Assembly (NCBI GenBank): GCA_910579185.1
Contig: CAJTTG010000001.1
Location: 124,001 to 188,000, forward strand
From: an uncultured Muribaculaceae bacterium
GTDB taxonomy: Bacteria > Bacteroidota > Bacteroidia > Bacteroidales > Muribaculaceae
Reading direction: 5' to 3'
Length of the DNA: 64,000 nt
The position numbers and the translations under genes were made by a program. This document shows positions 54,135 to 63,352 of this stretch, piece after piece. The notes under the pieces are model-generated. The model had not been told where the DNA came from. It was given only the letters and a program-made list of their open reading frames with translations, and searched no databases. Each line of letters starts with the position of its first letter. The stretch's first letter is position 1.

Positions 54135-54176
54135 TTTAGGCTACAAGAATATATTTTTGTATTTTTGTAGCCTAAA
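54135..54176. promoter_or_regulatory. 12-bp inverted repeat enclosing two -7 boxes, before the SPOR gene
   Basis: TTTAGGCTACAA (54135-54146) and TTGTAGCCTAAA (54165-54176) are perfect inverted arms around two adjacent TATTTTTG boxes (54152-54159 and 54160-54167). It may be an operator over the SPOR-gene promoter, or a tpiA terminator; both readings are possible. Confidence 0.55.
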
Positions 54177-54208
54177 TTTTACCCTGAACCGGATAAAACA
54201 ACGTATAT

Positions 54209-54694
54209 ATGAATTTAAGAACGCAACTGTGGGCAGTACTTCCGTCGATGCTCTGTGTGGCATTGCAATCGGGTGCTCAGACTCCTGACAATAGTGTGCA
54301 GCCGTCAATTGTCGATCATATCGAGCAGAGTGGTTTTCACGAACTGGTTATTCCGGATGATGTCAGGCTTCTACTCCTGCCTTCTGCCAATGCTTCGCAG
54401 CAGTCAAACGATCGCCGTTCAACTATGCGCACATATTGGCGCGTCCAGGTGTTCAGTGACAGCAAGGGGGAAAAATCGCATCAGGAAGGACAGCAGAAGC
54501 GTAGTGCTGTCGCGCGTCGCTTTCCTGAATATCCGATAGAGCTGAAATGGGATTCGCCATATTGGCAACTGCGCGTTGGTAAATTCGTGAATCGGGAAGA
54601 GGCGGAATCAGCTGCTGAAAAGATTAAGAAAGCATTCCCGTCATATTCAAGAGAAGTACACGTTGTCCGACAGCGCATGAGGGAGGGTGATTGA
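54209..54694 (+). CDS. secreted SPOR-domain protein
   Basis: A 161-residue exported protein with a signal peptide (ending LQSGAQ) and a C-terminal SPOR domain (YWRVQVFSDSKGEKSHQ and PYWQLRVGKFVNREEAES), which binds denuded septal peptidoglycan. It is probably involved in division or cell-wall maintenance. Confidence 0.85.
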   Translation: MNLRTQLWAVLPSMLCVALQSGAQTPDNSVQPSIVDHIEQSGFHELVIPDDVRLLLLPSANASQQSNDRRSTMRTYWRVQVFSDSKGEKSHQEGQQKRSAVARRFPEYPIELKWDSPYWQLRVGKFVNREEAESAAEKIKKAFPSYSREVHVVRQRMREGD

Positions 54695-54752
54695 TGCTCC
54701 TTGCTCCGGGCTTCGTATTTCATTTTTTTAATTACTTCCAATTTAGAATCAG

Positions 54753-55334
54753 ATGGCAAATAGCACTGCCGACTCAGATAAAATTATTAAAGAAATAGCA
54801 TCCCACTATGAAGCGATTATCCGGCTGATCGGTGAGGATGTAGAACGCGAGGGGTTGAAGGATACACCTATGCGTGCGGCAAAGGCTTTATACTACGTGA
54901 CCCGTGGCTATCGTCAGGATGTGGATTCTGTAATCCATAATGCTATGTTTGAAGCTCCGGGTAATGATATGGTCATAGTGAGGGATATAGAGTTCTATTC
55001 GCTTTGCGAGCATCATATCCTGCCATTTTTTGGCACGGTAAGCGTTGGCTATATTCCGGGGGCGAAGATCGTAGGGCTTAGCAAGATTGCGCGTATTGTT
55101 GATTTGTTTGCCCGACGTTTGCAAGTTCAGGAGCGTTTCGCAGAGCAATTATGTGATACGCTATATGAGAAACTGGGTGCGCAGGGTGTCATAGTGTCGT
55201 GCCGTGCTCGGCATCTGTGTATGCAAATGAGGGGAGTAGAGAAACAGTCGTCGACAACGGTGACATTGGCCACAAGAGGGTCATTCTCCGGATCTGCTGA
55301 TTTGCGGCGTGAGTTTCTTGAAGCAATACGATAA
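54753..55334 (+). CDS. folE: GTP cyclohydrolase I
   Basis: It makes dihydroneopterin triphosphate from GTP, the first step of folate and biopterin synthesis. The 193-residue enzyme has the zinc and substrate blocks FYSLCEHHILPFFG, VGYIPGAKIVGLSK and SCRARHLCMQMRGV. It follows the SPOR gene by 58 bp. Confidence 0.95.
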   Translation: MANSTADSDKIIKEIASHYEAIIRLIGEDVEREGLKDTPMRAAKALYYVTRGYRQDVDSVIHNAMFEAPGNDMVIVRDIEFYSLCEHHILPFFGTVSVGYIPGAKIVGLSKIARIVDLFARRLQVQERFAEQLCDTLYEKLGAQGVIVSCRARHLCMQMRGVEKQSSTTVTLATRGSFSGSADLRREFLEAIR

Positions 55335-55358
55335 AACAAATTCTAATAAGATAACACG

Positions 55359-55392
55359 AAGCAGTCAATCCTGTCAGGGTTGACTGCTTTGT
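55359..55392 (+). terminator. folE terminator
   Basis: A 10-bp perfect stem, AAGCAGTCAA/TTGACTGCTT, with extra CC/GG pairing in the loop, followed by TTTG. Confidence 0.75.
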
Positions 55393-55407
55393 TGATTATA
55401 TGAGTTG

Positions 55408-55623
55408 TTAGTCGTCGTGATGATGTTTCTTGCGCTTTTTGTATTTTTTCTTTTTGGGATGTTTCTTTTTTCCGGGATGGTGTCCATGACCATCAAAGCT
55501 TTCATAGTAGTCGTTTTCAACGCCCCAGTAACTATGCATCGTTCCGCAAGATTCCAAAATTGGGGTGATGCAAAAGGCTGATAAAATCAGGATGATTGAA
55601 ATTTTAAATCTTCGGAGTTTCAT
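55408..55623 (-). CDS. small lipoprotein with Lys/His-rich tail
   Basis: A 71-residue predicted lipoprotein. The signal ends in the lipobox-like ILESC, followed by an acidic stretch and a C-terminal tail of Lys and His (PGKKKHPKKKKYKKRKKHHH). The basic, histidine-rich end could bind metal or polyanions; the family is not recognised. A small conserved Bacteroidales type is possible. Confidence 0.6.
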   Translation of the reverse strand: MKLRRFKISIILILSAFCITPILESCGTMHSYWGVENDYYESFDGHGHHPGKKKHPKKKKYKKRKKHHHDD

Positions 55624-55705
55624 AAATAATAGTAGTGTTATGGCATTCTATAACATTATTACGCTTTAATCATGTATTTTGTTCTGTAGTTCCAGGTGTT
55701 TGTAA

Positions 55706-55877
55706 TGCATCCTGCGCCCCGAACATGCCGCCCTCAATGGCGTGACGCTCCCGTTCTCGGATCCTTTTTGGGAGGAGTTTTTTCCGCCTAACGGGTGGAA
55801 GTGCCGATGCAATGTGGTGCAGGTACGACGCTCTAAATATCCCGTGACGGACCGCGACGAGGCGGTTCGCCGGGACG
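55706..55877 (+). pseudogene. phage head-morphogenesis (Mu gpF/SPP1 gp7-like) C-terminal fragment
   Basis: The stretch RPEHAALNGVTLPFSDPFWE followed by EFFPPNGWKCRCNVVQVRR matches the conserved C-terminal motif of phage minor head proteins of the Mu gpF/SPP1 gp7 family. It has no start (a TAA lies directly upstream) and loses homology at about 55875, where a methylase fragment in another frame begins. It is a remnant, not a functional gene. Confidence 0.7.
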
Positions 55878-56072
55878 GTGGCGAGATATCCGGCGGATTC
55901 TGTGTTAGTCGACCTGTTCGGCGGATCGGGACTACTCTCCCATATCGCAAGGCGTGTCCGCCCGGAGGCCTCTGTGATATATAATGATTTCGACGGCTTC
56001 GCGGAGCGACTGCAGGCTATTCCGCAGACCAATGAGCTGCTGGAGCGGATATGGGAGATAGCGTTAATTTAG
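55878..56072 (+). pseudogene. phage DNA adenine methylase N-terminal fragment
   Basis: A 64-residue fragment with the motif-I segment SVLVDLFGGSGLLSHIARRV and YNDFDGFAERL, as in D12-class DNA adenine methylases of Bacteroidota phages. It ends abruptly at 56072 and abuts the convergent XRE regulator. With the head-protein fragment it marks a decayed prophage scar. Confidence 0.65.
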
Positions 56073-56075
56073 GAA

Positions 56076-56642
56076 TTATGATTTTCCGCTAAATCCAGGG
56101 ACGAACGATTCAAAACTATTGTCATTATAGTAAACGATAATATTTACTATTTTTTTTGTTTGGTTTGGGTGGAATGATATGGTAGGGGTGTTGTCAGTGG
56201 AATCTATGGCTTGGATCTCGTCTTGAATAATGCTGTTGTCTCCTTCCTCGTTGAGGGTAGATGTATTTGGGGTGGATATCGTGCCTGATGATTTTTCTGA
56301 TGAAATTTTGTTTCTATCGTCTCCAAAATCAATGCTGGGCGTCAATCTTTCAGAATCAATGATTTGTGTTTCTTGAAAATCAAAAATGCCTTCTTGTTCA
56401 GGCTCTGAGATTTCGATATTTTTTTTGTGCAGCATGTCTCCTTCGCCAAACATTAACCATAGGACGGAAAGCTCCGGGTATGCTTCGTGGATCTTGCCAA
56501 TAAGTTCGTCGCTAACCTTCTTGTTGCGCCCATTAAGGAGCTGTGATAGGGTAGGGCGAGGTATGGAACAATTGTCGGCAAATTGAGTGACCGGAGTATT
56601 CAGATAGGAAATGAATGTTTTTAGACGAGAAACGATGTCCAT
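56076..56642 (-). CDS. XRE-family transcriptional regulator
   Basis: A 188-residue DNA-binding protein. The N-terminal HTH (MDIVSRLKTFISYLNTPVTQ, SIPRPTLSQLLNGRNKKVS) is typical of phage-type XRE repressors, followed by the EAYPELSVLWLMFGEGDML extension. The middle is acidic and low-complexity, and the C-terminus ends IIVYYNDNSFESFVPGFSGKS. The ATG at 56642 is preferred over one upstream at 56696. Operator-like repeats lie upstream; autoregulation is inferred. Confidence 0.75.
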   Translation of the reverse strand: MDIVSRLKTFISYLNTPVTQFADNCSIPRPTLSQLLNGRNKKVSDELIGKIHEAYPELSVLWLMFGEGDMLHKKNIEISEPEQEGIFDFQETQIIDSERLTPSIDFGDDRNKISSEKSSGTISTPNTSTLNEEGDNSIIQDEIQAIDSTDNTPTISFHPNQTKKIVNIIVYYNDNSFESFVPGFSGKS

Positions 56643-56673
56643 TTTGTGAATTTGATTTTGAAGATTGATTTTG

Positions 56674-56681
56674 CAAATGTA
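56674..56681 (-). promoter_or_regulatory. XRE gene promoter, -7 box TACATTTG (minus strand)
   Basis: On the minus strand the box is an exact TAnnTTTG match about 32 bp before the start codon. Confidence 0.5.
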
Positions 56682-56710
56682 ATAAATTAAAATCATATAT
56701 GCAAATTTGC

Positions 56711-56780
56711 AATCGCATTAAGGGGTTCTCTGTTGTTAATTATCGTATGCGATTTTTGAATTTGTAAATGTAAATGCGAT
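56711..56780. promoter_or_regulatory. operator-like repeats upstream of the XRE gene
   Basis: AATCGCAT (56711-56718) is inverted at 56747-56754 (ATGCGATT) and again at 56774-56780 (ATGCGAT). Three related 7-8 bp sites in a short space upstream of a repressor are consistent with autoregulatory operators. Confidence 0.5.
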
Positions 56781-57593
56781 CTATTATCATTGAATTAACA
56801 CTCTATGCTAATAATGTAATTATTTGATGTATAATGAGTTCGTTGCGCAAGAGTGCGTAGTATGTTCTTATTTTTGGTCATAGGATCGGCATTGGGTGTG
56901 TCCATTTAATCTTATTGTTTATCTTTGTAGTGCAATATAATGGATATTAGATAATTGTGGCATGCGTTAAGAATGCTTTCGTGTGCTATTTTGGTTTCGT
57001 AAATAGTGTTTGGGGTGAGAGCTGGGGTGGATTGGATTTGTAAAATAAAACTAAGGATGGGATTATACGCAGCTTCAAACGTAATCAGGAAAGCTACTTT
57101 AGAATTGTAAAATATCTGTTTGTGTGAATTTTGTTTTGCAAACAATTTTGTAGTTTATAGATGTAATCATGTGAATTTACTAATATAAACACCACTAAAC
57201 TTAGTTGTAAACCACTGAAATACAATGATGTCTATGTACTTTAAACACATCAATCTCCTGTCTTTATCGTTTAACAAGCGTTAAATTCACGCCTAAAGTG
57301 CTAAAATTTAGCATATTTACATTTGATTAACAGATCGATGTGTAAATGTGTGTTTCAGTTAATATTTTCCGGATTATTTAGGGATTGCATTTTGTGTATG
57401 GTTGTTTTTATTATTGTTGCTTTGTTTAACGTGTTGATTTATTTCGTTTTAAGTGTCAATACTGCCGGATATTTGCGTCTTACTACAATGATAATATAGA
57501 TTTGTTTAACATGGTGGTGCCTGATTTTTGCCCAACATGCTTATAACTTTGCATTAGAAAAAGAATTCTATAACCGCTTTAATCCTTAGTGTC
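56781..57593. other. AT-rich non-coding gap of about 810 bp
   Basis: No convincing gene is visible. Two -7-type boxes occur: TATCTTTG at 56920-56927, with nothing coding after it, and TAACTTTG at 57544-57551, just before the next small gene. Short palindromic AT-rich segments around 57240-57340 could be regulatory. The region may be a decayed insertion. Confidence 0.5.
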
Positions 57594-57824
57594 ATGAATA
57601 ATACTTCGATAATTCTAACTCCGCATGTGATAAATACGGTAAAGGCATTGGCTGACGCCGACAGGAAGGCTATCGGTTTCGCATTGGTTGAAGAGCTTGT
57701 TTTTGGGCGCAATCCGGAGGGTTCGCTATCTCCGGTTCAAGCTGTGATCTATACGCTTATCAGTGATTATGTTAAGCGGGATTCTATCCGTGGGTCTAAA
57801 ATTGTCCAGGATGCTTTGAATTGA
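57594..57824 (+). CDS. conserved small hypothetical protein
   Basis: A 76-residue acidic protein (e.g. HVINTVKALADADRKAIGFA), predicted helical, with no recognised domain. It has a -7 box TAACTTTG 42 bp upstream and lies convergent to the ABC-F gene, 15 bp apart. Confidence 0.5.
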   Translation: MNNTSIILTPHVINTVKALADADRKAIGFALVEELVFGRNPEGSLSPVQAVIYTLISDYVKRDSIRGSKIVQDALN

Positions 57825-57839
57825 TCTTGAAGATATTTA

Positions 57840-59819
57840 TTAGCCGATAATTGTGTCCAGATCCATTGAGGCCAATTCCCATTGGCTCATAGCGTTGTCG
57901 AGGTCTTTCTGAAGCTTCGCGTGTTTATCGAAAAGCTCGGCATTGTACTCGCCTGTGGCCATGGTTTGCTCTATTTCGGCAATTTTACTTTCAATAGAGG
58001 ATATCAGCTCTTCGGCGTCGGATACGGCTTTACGGGCTCGTTTAATCAGTTTTTCATGTTCCTTTTGTTCGGCATAACTCATTTTATGCTGAGGGGTCTT
58101 TGTGGGCGATGGGGTATCGGCTTGTTTTGTGTCTTTTGCTGCGATTTTGCCGACGGGAGTTGTGGCCTGTGTTTTGGTCGGGGATTTGCTGAGTTCGAGT
58201 TCAGCGAGTGATGCCATTTTCTTTTTTTCAAGAAATTCATATATGCCCCCGAGGCATTCCCGTACTTTGCCTCCGCCAAACTCATAAACTTTTTCTACGA
58301 GCCCATCGAGAAATTCGCGATCGTGTGAGACTACGATAACGGTGCCATTGAAGTCTTTTATGGCTTGTTTCAGGATATCCTTGGTTTTCATGTCCAAGTG
58401 GTTGGTGGGCTCGTCGAGGATGAGCAGATTGACGGGCTCAAGCAGCAGCCGGATCATTGCAAGCCTTGTTTTCTCGCCACCCGACAGTACCTTTACCTTT
58501 TTGTCGGATGCTTCTCCGCCAAACATGAATGCGCCGAGGATGTCACGTATCTTTGTCCGGATGTCGCCCACGGCTACACGGTCGATCGTGTCGAAAACAG
58601 TTATTTCGCCATCAAGCAGCTGGGCTTGGTTCTGTGCGAAGTATCCTATTTTGACATTGTGGCCTATTTTCAGGTCGCCTGAGAAGGGAATCTCGTTCAT
58701 TATGCACTTGACGAGAGTGGATTTGCCCTCTCCGTTCTTGCCCACGAAGGCCACTTTCTCGCCACGCTTGATGGTGAATGTGGCGTTGTCGAACACCTGA
58801 TGGTCACCATATCGCTTACCTACGTTGTCTGCAATGATCGGATAGTCGCCCGATCGTGGAGCCGGAGGGAATTTGAGGCTGAGGTGTGAGGTGTCCACTT
58901 CGTCCACTTCTATGCGCTCGATTTTGGCCAGTTGCTTTATGCGGCTTTGTACCTGCACGCTCTTGGTGGCTTTATAGCGGAAGCGCTCAATGAAGTCTTC
59001 CGTCTCCTGTATCTGTTTTTGTTGGTTGATGTAGGCACGCGTCTGTTGCTCGATTCTCTCCTTGCGTAGTTCGACAAATTTTGAATAGTTTACGGCATAG
59101 TCGTAGATCTTGCCGAGGGAGATCTCGATAGTGCGGTTTGTGACGTTGTCGATAAACGCACGGTCGTGGCTTACGAGTACCACGGCGTTGGCTTTCTGTA
59201 TAAGGAATTGCTCAAGCCATTGTATGGATTCTATGTCAAGATGGTTGGTGGGCTCGTCGAGCAAAAGCACGTCAGGCCTTTGAAGGAGGATTTTGGCCAA
59301 CTCGATACGCATACGCCATCCACCGCTGAATTCCGATGTTGGCCGACTGAAATCTTCGCGGTTGAAGCCAAGGCCAAGGAGTGTTTTCTCCATCTCGGCC
59401 AGTGAATTCTCGCTTTCCTCCATGGCGATGAGTTCTGAAAGAGATGTCATGCGTTCAATCAGTTCTGCGTATTCAGGGCTCTCGTAGTCGGTTCTGTGCT
59501 GGAGTTCTGCCGTTAAGCGATCGAGGCTGGCGTGCATCTCATCGATATGGGAGAATGCTTTGCTCACCTCTTCCATCACGGTCAGTGTATCGCTGATCTC
59601 CATTTGCTGCGGAAGATAGCCGATGGTGATATCCTGAGGGATGGAGACGCTGCCGGAAGTTGGTTTCTGTAGGCCTGCAATAATTTTCAGCATAGTTGAT
59701 TTTCCGGCGCCATTTTTGCCTACAAGGGCTATTTTGTCCTTTCGGTTGATCACATAACTGATATTGTCAAAAAGGGCTTTTGCGCTGAACTCTACGCTTA
59801 GATTATTGATTGAGACCAT
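57840..59819 (-). CDS. ABC-F ATPase with C-terminal coiled coil
   Basis: A 659-residue ribosome-acting ABC-F protein. Both ATPase sites look intact: GKNGAGKSTMLKI and LLLDEPTNHLDIESIQWL in NBD1, GKNGEGKSTLVKCI and LLILDEPTNHLDMKTKDIL in NBD2. The linker between NBDs (about 245-290) is coiled. The C-terminal ~130 residues (after about 530) are Lys-rich and coiled, as in Uup-type members. Antibiotic resistance cannot be inferred. Confidence 0.9.
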   Translation of the reverse strand: MVSINNLSVEFSAKALFDNISYVINRKDKIALVGKNGAGKSTMLKIIAGLQKPTSGSVSIPQDITIGYLPQQMEISDTLTVMEEVSKAFSHIDEMHASLDRLTAELQHRTDYESPEYAELIERMTSLSELIAMEESENSLAEMEKTLLGLGFNREDFSRPTSEFSGGWRMRIELAKILLQRPDVLLLDEPTNHLDIESIQWLEQFLIQKANAVVLVSHDRAFIDNVTNRTIEISLGKIYDYAVNYSKFVELRKERIEQQTRAYINQQKQIQETEDFIERFRYKATKSVQVQSRIKQLAKIERIEVDEVDTSHLSLKFPPAPRSGDYPIIADNVGKRYGDHQVFDNATFTIKRGEKVAFVGKNGEGKSTLVKCIMNEIPFSGDLKIGHNVKIGYFAQNQAQLLDGEITVFDTIDRVAVGDIRTKIRDILGAFMFGGEASDKKVKVLSGGEKTRLAMIRLLLEPVNLLILDEPTNHLDMKTKDILKQAIKDFNGTVIVVSHDREFLDGLVEKVYEFGGGKVRECLGGIYEFLEKKKMASLAELELSKSPTKTQATTPVGKIAAKDTKQADTPSPTKTPQHKMSYAEQKEHEKLIKRARKAVSDAEELISSIESKIAEIEQTMATGEYNAELFDKHAKLQKDLDNAMSQWELASMDLDTIIG

Positions 59820-59848
59820 CGGTAAGTTGAGATTTGTAAATGGAGCTG

Positions 59849-59879
59849 CAAATTTACTTAATTTTGAGCAATGCTCAAA
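59849..59879 (-). promoter_or_regulatory. ABC-F promoter with a palindrome over the -33 region
   Basis: On the minus strand, -7 box TAAATTTG (59849-59856) is preceded by TTTG (59876-59879) at 19-bp spacing. The 17-bp palindrome TTTGAGCAATGCTCAAA (59863-59879) covers the -33 element, so a repressor could block it; this is inference. Confidence 0.5.
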
Positions 59880-59910
59880 GCTTTGCGAGTGGAGCTTGGT
59901 TTAAAAGAAA

Positions 59911-59940
59911 AAGAGATGATTCATATTTGAATCATCTCTT
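59911..59940. terminator. hairpin after tRNA-fMet
   Basis: A 13-bp perfect stem, AAGAGATGATTCA/TGAATCATCTCTT, with a TATT loop and a T-run on each side; it can terminate the minus-strand tRNA. Confidence 0.8.
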
Positions 59941-59946
59941 TTTTAG

Positions 59947-60018
<72 letters not shown>

Positions 60019-60157
60019 TTGTTGTATCGGTTTTGTGAGTGCAAAGGTAGCGACTATTTTTGAATTAGCAATACATTGGGGTGAATATTTTTGTTAAAGA
60101 AATATAATTCAAGTTCTCTTGAGTCTTGTTTGTTCGCTCAATAGGTTGAGAATCAGG

Positions 60158-63100
60158 TTAGACCTGATTCTCTTGCTCTGATGTGGCATTATTCTTGTTT
60201 GTTCCGGCTGCGAATAGTCCGGAGAGATGTTTCTCACGGAATCTTTCAAGCAGCTCCCAGAAGTTAGGAACAAACAGGGTGCCTACAATTGCATTTATCG
60301 CCATGCCGAAGACCACGGCTGTTCCAAGAGCAATCCTGCTGGAAGCTCCGGCACCGGTTGCAAATAGCATTGGAAGAACACCGAAAACAAAAGCCATGGC
60401 AGTCATCATGATAGGGCGGAATCGTATACGTCCGGCATCTGAAGCGGCCTGTCGGATTGGGATGCCCGTCTTACGGAAATCAACGGCATACTCAACAATA
60501 AGGATTGCATTCTTTGCAGATAGTCCGAGCAAGAGTATAATACCGATCTGAGTGTAAATACTGATGCTCTGGCTCATAAACAAGCATCCTATAACCGTGC
60601 CGAGTATTGCGGTTGGCATAGAGATCACAACTGCAATTGGATCGGTCAGGCTCTCATATTGGGCGGCAAGGACAAGTATGGTCACTATGACGGCAAAAAT
60701 CATTACAATGCTGATTGTAGCGCCACCTTGCGTCTCCTGATAGGCTTCTCCGGTCCACGCATATCCATATTCATTTCCAACAGCTTTTTTCACGGCCTGT
60801 TCCATCGCTGCGATGGCTTCTGATGAACTTGTGCCCTTCGATGGGCTTGCTGTCAGAGAGGCGGTTGTGTACATGTTGTAGCGGTCTACCGACGCTTGGC
60901 CTATTATTGGTTCAAGAGTCATGAATGACGAGAATGGAACCATTTGTCCATTGGAATTTTTCACAGACAGCCGCAACACGTCCTGTGGATTGGTACGTGA
61001 TGAAGCATCGCCTGACAGCTGCACTTCGTAAACGCGGCCAAATTCATTGAAATCGTTCACATAGACCTGTCCGGTGAATGCGGTCAGAGAACTGAACACC
61101 TCCGCGATATCAAGGCCAAGCGTTTCGATTCTGTTGCGGTCGACGCTCAGTTTATACTGAGGGACGCCTCCCTCATATAGTGAGGTGACAGAAGCTATCC
61201 GGCTATCTTTTTCCGCTTCGGCTATTATATTTTCCAAGGCGGTGGCCATTGCTTGTGATCCCTTGTTGTTTATATCCAGCAACTGCATTTCAAGACCCGA
61301 TGACAGTCCCAGTCCGGGGATGGCCGGCGGATTGACGGCAAAGATCTCTGCTTCTTGAATATCTGCGCATTTCTTCTCAAAATCATCAATTATAGCTTCT
61401 GCCGAACGGCTCTTTCCTTTGCGTTCACTCCATGGCTTGAGGGTGACCATAAGCGCTCCCATGTTTGATCCGCTTCCGCCAAGGAACGAGAATCCGGATA
61501 TGGATATGACATTGTCAACTTCCGGAATTGATTTCAGACGGTCAACGCAAGTAGCCAGGATTTTATCGGTTCGCTCAACAGACGCTCCGGTGGGCAATTG
61601 AACAGACCCCATGAAATAGCCCATGTCTTCTTGCGGCACATAACTGGTTGGCATCTTGATGAAACCCCAGAAAGCCACGCCGGTTATAAGCAGATAAGCG
61701 CAAATTGCTACGATAGGCTTCTTCAGGAATGTCCCGACGATTCTCATGTATGTGTTTAGTGTGGCGGAAAATCCGGAATTGAACCACTTGTATATGCAGA
61801 ATTTTGATGGCGCCTTTCTCGGTCGCAGAAATAATGCACACATGGCAGGAGTGAAGGTCAGGGCATTAAAACCGGAGAACGCTGTTGATACGGCTATGGT
61901 AAGGGCGAATTGTTTGTATAATTCGCCGGTTATGCCGGAGATAAATGCAGTCGGAATAAATACGGACAAGAGAACAAGTACCTCTCCGATCACCGGCCCT
62001 TGCAATTCCCTCATGGCTTTTTCCGCTGCTTGCCGTGGTGTCATTTTCCCTTCGTCGACTATTCGGGAACAATCTTCCACAACGACAATTGCATCGTCCA
62101 CAACGATAGCTATAGCAAGTACAAGGCCAAACAATGTCAGAGTGTTCAACGTAAAGCCGAATAGCTTCATGACGGCAAAGGTTGCGATCAGCGATACCGG
62201 AATAGTGATCATCGGAATAATGACGGCTCTCCAGCTTTGAAGGAAAAGCAAGATAACCAGCATTACTATAAGAGTTGTCTCTACGAAAGTTACCAGCACA
62301 TCATCAATAGATTCAGTGACGAAATCAGTCGAGTTCATGATCACTCTGTAGTGGATGCCTTCGGGGAAGTATTCCTGAAGATCATCAAGCTTCGCTTTAA
62401 CCTTGGAGGCCACTTCAAGCGCATTGGCTCCCGGAAGTTGATATATGCCGAGAAGTCCGGCCTGATTTCCGCTGACGAGGGCATTGTTGCCGTAAGCTTC
62501 GCTGCCAAGCTCTATTTTTGCGATATCCCGGAGCCGGAGCATTGATCCATCGGCTTCGGTTCGTAGCACAATATCGCCGAATTGTTCCGGTGTGGTCAGG
62601 CGTCCGGTAGCTGTGAGGGTGTACTCAAACTGACTGGGATTTGTCGGGAGGGGAGAGGCTCCGACGGTTCCGGCCGATACCTGGATGTTTTGTGACTCTA
62701 TCGCCGCGCTCACATCGGATGCTGTGATATTGCGTATGCGCATGAGATCCGGATTAAGCCACACACGCATGCTGTACTCTCCGGCTCCGAAAGCTCCGAC
62801 TTGTCCCACACCATCCACACGCGACAATTCATCAACAAGATTCAGTTTTGCATAATTGGTCAGATATAGCGCATCATATCGCTGCGGATCATCGCTCTCC
62901 AGAGCGATAAACATTATGATATTGCTCGAACGAGACATTACTTGCACGCCCTGTTGTTTTACGGATTCCGGGAGTGTTGGCTCGGCAAGTGACAGACGGT
63001 TTTGTACCTTTACGGTGGCCATGTCGAGATCTGTTCCATTTTCAAAGGTAATGGTCAGTGAATAGCTTCCGTCGGATCCAGATGATGAGCTCATGTACAT

Positions 63101-63328
63101 CATATCCTCCACACCATTGATCTGTTCTTCGATGGGTACACCTACTGTTGACGCGACAGTCGAGGCATCGGCACCGGGGTAGGTGGCGGAAACCATGACT
63201 GTTGGGGGTGTGATATCTGGATATTGGGCAACCGGAAGTGATTTCACCGTTAATAATCCGGCCATTATCATGAATACTGCCAGAACTATGGCAAATATCG
63301 GACGGTCAATGAAAAATTTTGAAAACAT
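60158..63328 (-). CDS. RND-family multidrug efflux pump (HAE1 type)
   Basis: An inner-membrane proton-driven efflux pump of 1056 residues. It starts MFSKFFIDRPIFAIVLAVF and carries AQYPDITPPTVMVSATYPGA, the transmembrane proton-relay segment GLVLAIAIVVDDAIVVVED with its Asp pair, and GILLLGLSAKNAILIVEYA near the C-terminus. The adaptor gene lies just upstream in the operon; an outer-membrane factor may follow it outside the window. Confidence 0.93.
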   Translation of the reverse strand: MFSKFFIDRPIFAIVLAVFMIMAGLLTVKSLPVAQYPDITPPTVMVSATYPGADASTVASTVGVPIEEQINGVEDMMYMSSSSGSDGSYSLTITFENGTDLDMATVKVQNRLSLAEPTLPESVKQQGVQVMSRSSNIIMFIALESDDPQRYDALYLTNYAKLNLVDELSRVDGVGQVGAFGAGEYSMRVWLNPDLMRIRNITASDVSAAIESQNIQVSAGTVGASPLPTNPSQFEYTLTATGRLTTPEQFGDIVLRTEADGSMLRLRDIAKIELGSEAYGNNALVSGNQAGLLGIYQLPGANALEVASKVKAKLDDLQEYFPEGIHYRVIMNSTDFVTESIDDVLVTFVETTLIVMLVILLFLQSWRAVIIPMITIPVSLIATFAVMKLFGFTLNTLTLFGLVLAIAIVVDDAIVVVEDCSRIVDEGKMTPRQAAEKAMRELQGPVIGEVLVLLSVFIPTAFISGITGELYKQFALTIAVSTAFSGFNALTFTPAMCALFLRPRKAPSKFCIYKWFNSGFSATLNTYMRIVGTFLKKPIVAICAYLLITGVAFWGFIKMPTSYVPQEDMGYFMGSVQLPTGASVERTDKILATCVDRLKSIPEVDNVISISGFSFLGGSGSNMGALMVTLKPWSERKGKSRSAEAIIDDFEKKCADIQEAEIFAVNPPAIPGLGLSSGLEMQLLDINNKGSQAMATALENIIAEAEKDSRIASVTSLYEGGVPQYKLSVDRNRIETLGLDIAEVFSSLTAFTGQVYVNDFNEFGRVYEVQLSGDASSRTNPQDVLRLSVKNSNGQMVPFSSFMTLEPIIGQASVDRYNMYTTASLTASPSKGTSSSEAIAAMEQAVKKAVGNEYGYAWTGEAYQETQGGATISIVMIFAVIVTILVLAAQYESLTDPIAVVISMPTAILGTVIGCLFMSQSISIYTQIGIILLLGLSAKNAILIVEYAVDFRKTGIPIRQAASDAGRIRFRPIMMTAMAFVFGVLPMLFATGAGASSRIALGTAVVFGMAINAIVGTLFVPNFWELLERFREKHLSGLFAAGTNKNNATSEQENQV

Positions 63329-63352
63329 ACTCTTAGCTGATTTACGATAATG

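Noticed and set aside
56912..57145. 77-residue minus-strand frame in the AT-rich gap
   Set aside because: AT-biased composition, no promoter in the right place and no recognisable domain.
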